Below the pieces are notes generated by a model, which did not search any database, was not told where the DNA came from, and worked only from the letters and a program-made list of their open reading frames with translations. From the NCBI GenBank assembly GCA_034336665.1, contig CM067584.1:372001-436000 (forward strand): a DNA stretch of 64,000 bases, read 5' to 3'. The stretch is from Luscinia megarhynchos (taxonomy: Eukaryota > Chordata > Aves > Passeriformes > Turdidae). Made by a program: the position numbers and the translations under genes. Shown here piece by piece: positions 60,501-64,000 of the stretch; position 1 is the first letter of the stretch, and each line of letters begins with the position of its first letter.

Positions 60501-63500
60501 GCAGGGATTTTTCAGAAGCTTTGGAGACATCACTGTTATTACCCTTCAGAGGTGAAACGCCTTCTTTCCCTTGGCGCTTTTTTAGATTCCTCAGTTTCCG
60601 GGCGACCTCGGCAACAGCACGCAAGTCATCATTGGTGGCCAGTCCCAAATTGTGACCATCAACATGCAGTGGCGCTGCGGCAATCATTGAGCAAAACAGC
60701 ATCAGCGGGTCCTGGAAAACCATCTGGAACTACAACACGGTGAGTGGCAGGGGACGGGGCTCATTCCAAAAGTATCCTCCAGGAGACTGGCTCCTTGTGG
60801 AGCTGGCCCAGGGGTGGCGTTTGTTTCCTTTTTCTGACCGTGTTGAGTGCGCGATTTTGGGTAGGAACTCTTGGGCACTCGTGCCTGTTTTAACAGAGGG
60901 TTTTCTCCAATCGCCAGGCTTGAAAGAATGAAGTGCCAGTACTGAATAATTTTTTGCAGGGCGTCATTGCAACCAAAGTCACGCAACAGAACACCTGCTA
61001 CATTTCCATCATGAACAAAAATGAGATGCCCAGCTTCAATAATCTGGCCCGCCTGGCACAAGAGAGCAGGGTAAGATGCCAAAGGAGTAGCACGTTCCTC
61101 AGCCTGGAGCTCATTGGCCCATTTCTTCATGTGCTTTTTCCGTCTTGGCAGGATGAGGGTGTCAGAAGTGGCAGGATTTTCCTTCTCTCACCAGTAGTGG
61201 GGCTTGAGAATTTTTTCCCCGTAAGGAAGCTTTGCTGAAAGAAGAAGGGGGCTGCACCATTGCCTTCCCCTCTTTCTCTGATGATGTTGAGCTCTGATTC
61301 TTGCTGGGCAAAGGCTGTTTCTCAGAAGCCCTTCAAGGGTCTTCATTCTCTTGGCCTGCCAAGATGTCAAAGTCGGGTCGCAGACTATTCAGTACCAAAG
61401 TGCGTTGGTCAGCTCAGAACTTTGCACTGCAGCTGCTCTTGGCCAGGCTCCCTTTTCCTTTGGGGGCTAAGAGAGCGTCTCCCTGTTCCACGGCCTTTCC
61501 CCGAAGGGAATATGCCTGGCAGGAACCAGGTCCCAGCACTGATCTTGCTGAATGCTGGTTTTTGTTGTTCAGAACCAGATCGGGTTTTGGACGACCTACC
61601 AAGAAGATCACCTTTGTGGCCAATGGCTTGGTCAACAACCCTCAGGTCTTACGGAGCAGATGTCTTTTCCATGTGCAATGGACTCACCACCTACATGGCT
61701 TACGAAGTTCACGGTGAGTGCCAGCAAAGGGGTCTAAGCGACCTGGCACGGGTTTCCCGGTGGAATGACCAATGCACGATGGTTGCTCTTCCACCTTGAG
61801 TCGCACAGACTCCAAGAGCTTCAGCAGTTGCACCAAGGGTTCAACATCTGTGCAGTTCCGCTACAGGAGCAGGGTGGTGTCCCAGCTGCAATAAAGGACG
61901 CTGATGCAAACCCTTGCAGCTCCTTCCTGGGAAGCTTAGGGAGGCTGAAACTTTGGGGCCCATGAGAGCTTCAGCTCCCACTGAGCTCCCGGCAATGCCC
62001 CCGCCAAGAAAAAAGGGTCTTTCTAAGAACGGCTGTCCTTCCAGGTCAGAGCTGACGGAGGGTTTGAATGGCAGCCAAGGTCTTAGGCATTAGCTCATGG
62101 GGTTTTGTTTCTTCCTTCCTTGCTTTCCAAGGACCCCAAGTGAATCTGGGATCATGCTACGCCGATGTCCTGAGAGTCGTGGATCTGAAGTACTGCACTG
62201 GCAATGGCAATGGACAGGTGAGAAAACCTAGCCCTTACCTTTCTTGAACCTGATAGGGGGCCTTCAGAGCTGCTGCCCAAAGGCAACCCTGATGCCCTTC
62301 TTGCCTGGCATCTCCTCCTTGAGAGCTTCCTGCTTGAGGCTGCAAATGCTGAAACAGAGCATCGGGTCGGCAGAGGTTTCCGCCCAGGACTTTATTGTGG
62401 ATTAACTGTGGCCAGTGCTCTTGCACGCATCAGCTTCTAAAGGCACCAGATGACAGCTGTCAGATGCAGCAATGTTTCACTGAATGCTTAAAAGCGCTTT
62501 CGCGGCCTTTCTGCCCAACACCAGAGCCTTGATTCTGGGTCCTTTGGAAAAGACTGAGGGCAGGGCAGGCGCTTCCTGGGGGCAGCAATTCTTCTTCCAT
62601 TGTGGCAGGGATTTTTCAGAAGCTTTGGAGACNNNNNNNNNNNNNNNNNNNNNNNNNNNNNNNNNNNNNNNNNNNNNNNNNNNNNNNNNNNNNNNNNNNN
62701 NNNNNNNNNNNNNNNNNNNNNNNNNNNNNNNNCCTTCCTTGGGAAGCTTAGGGAGACTCTCCTCATGATGTTGCAGCTGCCCTGCCATCAGGACTTCTAG
62801 GAGGCAGTGCAATAATCCTGATTTCTATACGGGAAATCTCAAAGGGTTTCAAGATCGCATCTTTGCAGGCATTCCTGCCTGAATCGTAGAGCCAGTGCTC
62901 TATGGGGATTTCAAGAGAATCTGTCTTTTGTACAGCTCAAACATTCCAAGTGCAGTGATTCTTCAGAACCTTTCTGGCTGTCACCATCACCAGCACCCTC
63001 TTGTAGGAAGGCATTCAAAGTCTTAGGCATTGGCTCATGGGGTTTTGTCGTTTTGTTTTCCAGCTTTCCAAGGGTCCCAGGTGACTCTGGGATCATGCCT
63101 TACCCTTGATGTTCTGAGAGTTGTGGATCTGAAGTACTGCAATGGTAATTTCAGTGGCGGTGGACAGGTGAGAAAACCTTTGCCCTTACTTTGTTTGAAC
63201 CAATATGGGCTTCCAGAGGTGCTGCTGAAAGCCTGTCCTGATGCCCTTCTTTACTGGCATCTCATTTTTTGAGAGGTTTCTGCTTGTGGGTGCAGATCCT
63301 GAAATGGAGCAATGGGTTAGAAGAGGTTTCCATTCGAGACCTTGAGCATGGATTAACTGTGGCCAGTACTCTTGCACTCATCAACATCTAAAGGCACCAG
63401 ATGAGAGCTGACAGATGTCGCAATGATTCTCTGAGTCCATGAAAAGAATCCTTATGGCTTCTGCCCATCACCCCAGCCTTGATTCTGGGTCCTTTGGAGA

Positions 63501-64000
63501 AAACTGAGGGCATGGCAGGCACTTCCCAGGGGGCAGCAATTCTTCTTCCATTGTAGTAGGCATTTTTCAGAAGCTTTGGGGAGGGACATCACTGGTACTT
63601 TTCAGAGGTGAAAGTCTTCTTTCCCTTGGTTTTCCAGTCTCAGCAGACGAATCACAACTGCCATTTCTCTGGTGGGTGTATTTACCAAAATATGACCGTC
63701 AGTGGTCAAACACACTTGGCGATTTTCGAGCAAAGGAGCAACCAGTTCTCATGGAAAACCATTTGGAATTATAACACGGTGAGTGGTAGGGATGGGGTTG
63801 TTCACAAAGTTTTCGGGGAGACTGGCTCCTAGTAGAGCTGTTTCAGGGACAGGGCATGTTTCTATATTCTGACCGTCCTGAGTCCACAACTACGGGTAGA
63901 GACACTCAGCATTTGTTACTCTTGTTAGTCAGATGCTATCCCATTTTTTAGGTGTAAAACCAAACTGTGTGTGCTCAGTAACTTTTGTTTCACAGGGCAT
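39564..64000 (+). CDS. Gene 2: multi-BRICHOS gastrokine-like gene, 3' end beyond the window
   Basis: The gene starts with TATA box, ATG exon 1, signal-peptide exon 2 and then at least twelve modules, one of them mostly lost in the 100-N gap. Exons 1-2 and the first module have the same exon plan as human GKN1: four codons in exon 1, hydrophobic exon 2, BRICHOS over exons 3-5 and Cys-rich exon 6. The first module is followed by a donor (CAG/GTGAGC, phase 0) and eleven further modules without any new signal exon. Joined, it would be a secreted chain of BRICHOS domains. Stopping at the TAG just after the first exon-6 donor would give a classical single-domain gastrokine of 186 residues. Unlike gene 1, no WNGN tail is seen. 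Several modules carry frame-breaking indels that may be assembly errors. Confidence 0.65.
40176..40229 (+). CDS. Gene 2 exon 2: signal peptide core
   Basis: After TTTCATTTCAG the exon reads ILTAVLLGLVLSPALADH and ends at GTGAGT. With MNLP from exon 1 this makes a typical secretory signal peptide; cleavage is expected after PALA, as in GKN1. The intron before it (39576-40175) holds no other feature I can support. Confidence 0.88.
40664..43157 (+). CDS. Gene 2 module 1: first BRICHOS module
   Basis: Exons are 40664-40804, 41024-41134, 42126-42264 and 43069-43157. Exon 3 is 47 codons (SQQADNNCQVSVGG, with a QNMT sequon and ending SWKTVWHYKT). His stands where BRICHOS domains normally have Asp and the other modules have Asn. 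Exon 4 reads [17 protein letters not shown] and MPSFENLAKL. Exon 5 ([25 protein letters not shown]) is of gene 1 type, while exon 6 (RPQVNLGSCVTLDVLRVVEL, then QYCNRHSNGQ) is of gene 2 type. An unspliced reading stops at TAG 43170-43172. Intron 4 (41135-42125) shares about 300 nt, at 41770-42060, with short modules of gene 1. Confidence 0.88.
43633..45278 (+). CDS. Gene 2 module 2 (first of the 2.12 kb array)
   Basis: Exons are 43633-43785, 44024-44134, 44637-44775 and 45190-45278, all in frame; this is a good reference for the array. Exon 3 reads IPQFPGDLGNSTQVIIGG (NST sequon) and ends [12 protein letters not shown]. Exon 4 reads [16 protein letters not shown] and MNKNEMPSFNNLARL. Exon 5 reads [18 protein letters not shown] and YGADVFSMCNGLTTYMA. 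Exon 6 reads GPQVNLGSCVTLDVLRVVDL, then KYCTGNGNGQ before GTGAGA. A 24-T tract precedes the exon-4 acceptor. An AATAAA lies in intron 5 at 44953-44958. Confidence 0.85.
45752..47400 (+). CDS. Gene 2 module 3, exon 3 with 1-nt insertion
   Basis: Exons are 45752-45905, 46146-46256, 46759-46897 and 47312-47400. Exon 3 is 154 nt: one extra A in the run after GAGC (about 45857-45861) shifts the frame before the [10 protein letters not shown] part. Exons 4-6 are identical in length and frame to module 2. The extra base sits in a homopolymer, so a sequencing or consensus error is as likely as a real break. Confidence 0.75.
47875..49524 (+). CDS. Gene 2 module 4
   Basis: Exons are 47875-48027, 48266-48376, 48879-49017 and 49436-49524, all in frame and matching module 2 at protein level. 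The T-tract before exon 4 is 24 nt. Intron 5 has small indels against sister copies near 49166-49185, a region without coding sequence. Confidence 0.83.
49998..51641 (+). CDS. Gene 2 module 5, exon 3 with 1-nt insertion
   Basis: Exons are 49998-50151, 50390-50500, 51000-51138 and 51553-51641. Exon 3 is 154 nt: CCCGGGCGACC replaces CCCGGCGACC near 50012, adding a G and breaking frame early in the exon. The other exons are intact. The T-tract before exon 4 is 23 nt. Confidence 0.75.
52115..53764 (+). CDS. Gene 2 module 6
   Basis: Exons are 52115-52267, 52509-52619, 53123-53261 and 53676-53764, all in frame. It has the longest T-tract before exon 4 in the array (27 T by my count). Protein sequence as in module 2. 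Confidence 0.83.
54238..55868 (+). CDS. Gene 2 module 7, exon 3 with two 1-nt insertions
   Basis: Exons are 54238-54392, 54616-54726, 55227-55365 and 55780-55868. Exon 3 is 155 nt, with an extra T in GCGCTGTGG (about 54328) and an extra A in the run after GAGC (about 54345-54349). The net +2 breaks frame. Exons 4-6 are intact. The T-tract before exon 4 is only 9 nt. Confidence 0.72.
56342..57984 (+). CDS. Gene 2 module 8, exon 6 with 2-nt deletion
   Basis: Exons are 56342-56494, 56735-56845, 57345-57483 and 57898-57984. Exons 3-5 are intact. Exon 6 is 87 nt, not 89: TGCTACG replaces TGCGTTACG right after the third conserved cysteine, shifting the frame. The intron after the donor also has an extra C. 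The T-tract before exon 4 is 26 nt. Confidence 0.72.
58461..60108 (+). CDS. Gene 2 module 9, many single-base indels
   Basis: Exons are 58461-58613, 58839-58952, 59459-59600 and 60020-60108. Exon 3 and exon 6 are intact. Exon 4 has three separate +1 insertions (after the acceptor, in the A-run of ATGAACAAAAAATGAG, and in CACAAAGAGAG). Exon 5 also has three (GATCGGG, GGACGCACC, GTCTTTTTCC). Each sums to +3 while scrambling the frame between them. Independent +1 errors in short runs are typical of unpolished long-read consensus. Confidence 0.65.
60586..62217 (+). CDS. Gene 2 module 10, many indels, next to the gap
   Basis: Exons are 60586-60739, 60960-61070, 61573-61713 and 62132-62217. Exon 4 is intact. 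Exon 3 is +1 (GCGCTGCGGC), exon 5 is +2 (extra G in GATCGGG, extra C in AACCCTCAGG), and exon 6 is -3 (missing bases in TGCTACGCCGATG). The T-tract before exon 4 has shrunk to 6. Its outline is that of a normal module. Confidence 0.62.
62633..62732. other. Assembly gap of 100 N
   Basis: Exactly 100 N, the usual placeholder for a gap of unknown size. The left flank stops just before where an exon 3 should start. The right flank begins in what looks like intron 5 of a different, diverged module (CCTTCCTTGGGAAGCTTAGG matches the intron-5 stretch near 44984). At least exons 3, 4 and 5 of one module, and possibly many whole modules, are missing. Confidence 0.95.
63064..63167 (+). CDS. Gene 2 module 11, exon 6 only (rest in gap)
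   Basis: After TTTTGTTTTCCAG the exon reads FQGSQVTLGSCLTLDVLRVV, then DLKYCNGNFSGGGQ, and ends at GTGAGA in phase 0. The alternative acceptor 9 nt downstream (63073) is also present. Here the usual TAG 12 nt beyond the donor is TTG, so there is no early stop and splicing onward is the natural reading. Its exons 3-5 fall in the gap. Confidence 0.78.
63638..64000 (+). CDS. Gene 2 module 12 (partial): exon 3 and start of exon 4
   Basis: Exon 3 at 63638-63778 (47 codons) reads SQQTNHNCHFSGGCIYQNMT, has the QNMT sequon and ends [10 protein letters not shown] before GTGAGT. It is the same length as exon 3 of module 1 and most like it, not like the 2.12 kb array, with two extra cysteines. Exon 4 starts at 63996 after TTTCACAG and is cut by the window end. 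The gene continues to the right. Confidence 0.82.

Larger units (their letters stand above)
43384..62632 (+). repeat. 2.12 kb tandem array of gene 2 modules
   Basis: Exon-3 starts at 43633, 45752, 47875, 49998, 52115, 54238, 56342, 58461 and 60586 give periods of 2119, 2123, 2123, 2117, 2123, 2104, 2119 and 2125 nt. Introns are as similar as exons, so copying or homogenisation is very recent. Shared sequence starts at about 43384, in the intron after module 1 exon 6, and runs into the assembly gap. The copy number in the true genome may be higher than shown. Confidence 0.92.

Noticed and set aside
1..64000. CRISPR array, operon or prokaryotic mobile system as explanation of the regular repeats
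   Set aside because: The repeats are 2.1 and 6.0 kb units with vertebrate splice sites and BRICHOS exons, next to CR1 elements; nothing prokaryotic is present.

Overview
This is vertebrate genomic DNA, almost certainly from a bird and perhaps a passerine (weaker guess). The evidence is CR1-type LINE fragments with the bird CR1 3' end and reverse-transcriptase remnant, together with spliced exons of the gastrokine (GKN) family, which are secreted stomach proteins carrying a BRICHOS chaperone domain. All coding sequence I can support lies on the + strand. It is split into short exons, so most long open frames in the window are chance frames in introns.

The window is dominated by two tandem arrays of one four-exon module. 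Using human GKN1 exon order, exon 3 (about 51 codons) is the N-terminal beta-rich part, exon 4 (37 codons) and exon 5 (46 codons plus 1 nt) are the BRICHOS core, and exon 6 is the C-terminal Cys-X(n)-Cys segment. The intron phases are 0/0, 0/0, 0/1 and 1/0, so a whole module can be repeated without breaking frame. Only about 460 nt separate one exon 6 from the next exon 3. Signal-peptide exons 1-2 and a TATA box are absent between modules. Nearly every exon 6 ends in a good splice donor (CAG or CCG, then GTGAGA). The simplest reading is two very large genes encoding chains of BRICHOS domains, not many separate small gastrokine genes. This rests on exon logic and has not been tested with RNA.

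Layout. (1) 1-28184: gene 1, 5' end outside the window, ten modules. Most of it is a 6.0 kb higher-order repeat of two alternating modules: a 'long' one whose exon 6 carries a Trp-Asn-Gly repeat (WNGN/WNGG, 23-27 Trp) and a 'short' one without it. The tenth module ends in a true TGA with no donor, followed by an ATTAAA. (2) 28185-39500: intergenic, with CR1 fragments, a CpG-rich block and two relict gastrokine-like exons. (3) 39501-64000: gene 2, with TATA box, exon 1, signal-peptide exon 2, a diverged first module, nine nearly identical 2.12 kb modules, a 100-N assembly gap, and two diverged modules running off the window.

All modules keep the two BRICHOS cysteines and the two extra gastrokine cysteines. 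The near-invariant BRICHOS aspartate is replaced by Asn in every exon 3 read and by His in the first module of gene 2. Small indels pile up in gene 2 towards the gap. Some broken frames, especially past about 57.9 kb, are therefore more likely assembly errors than real mutations.
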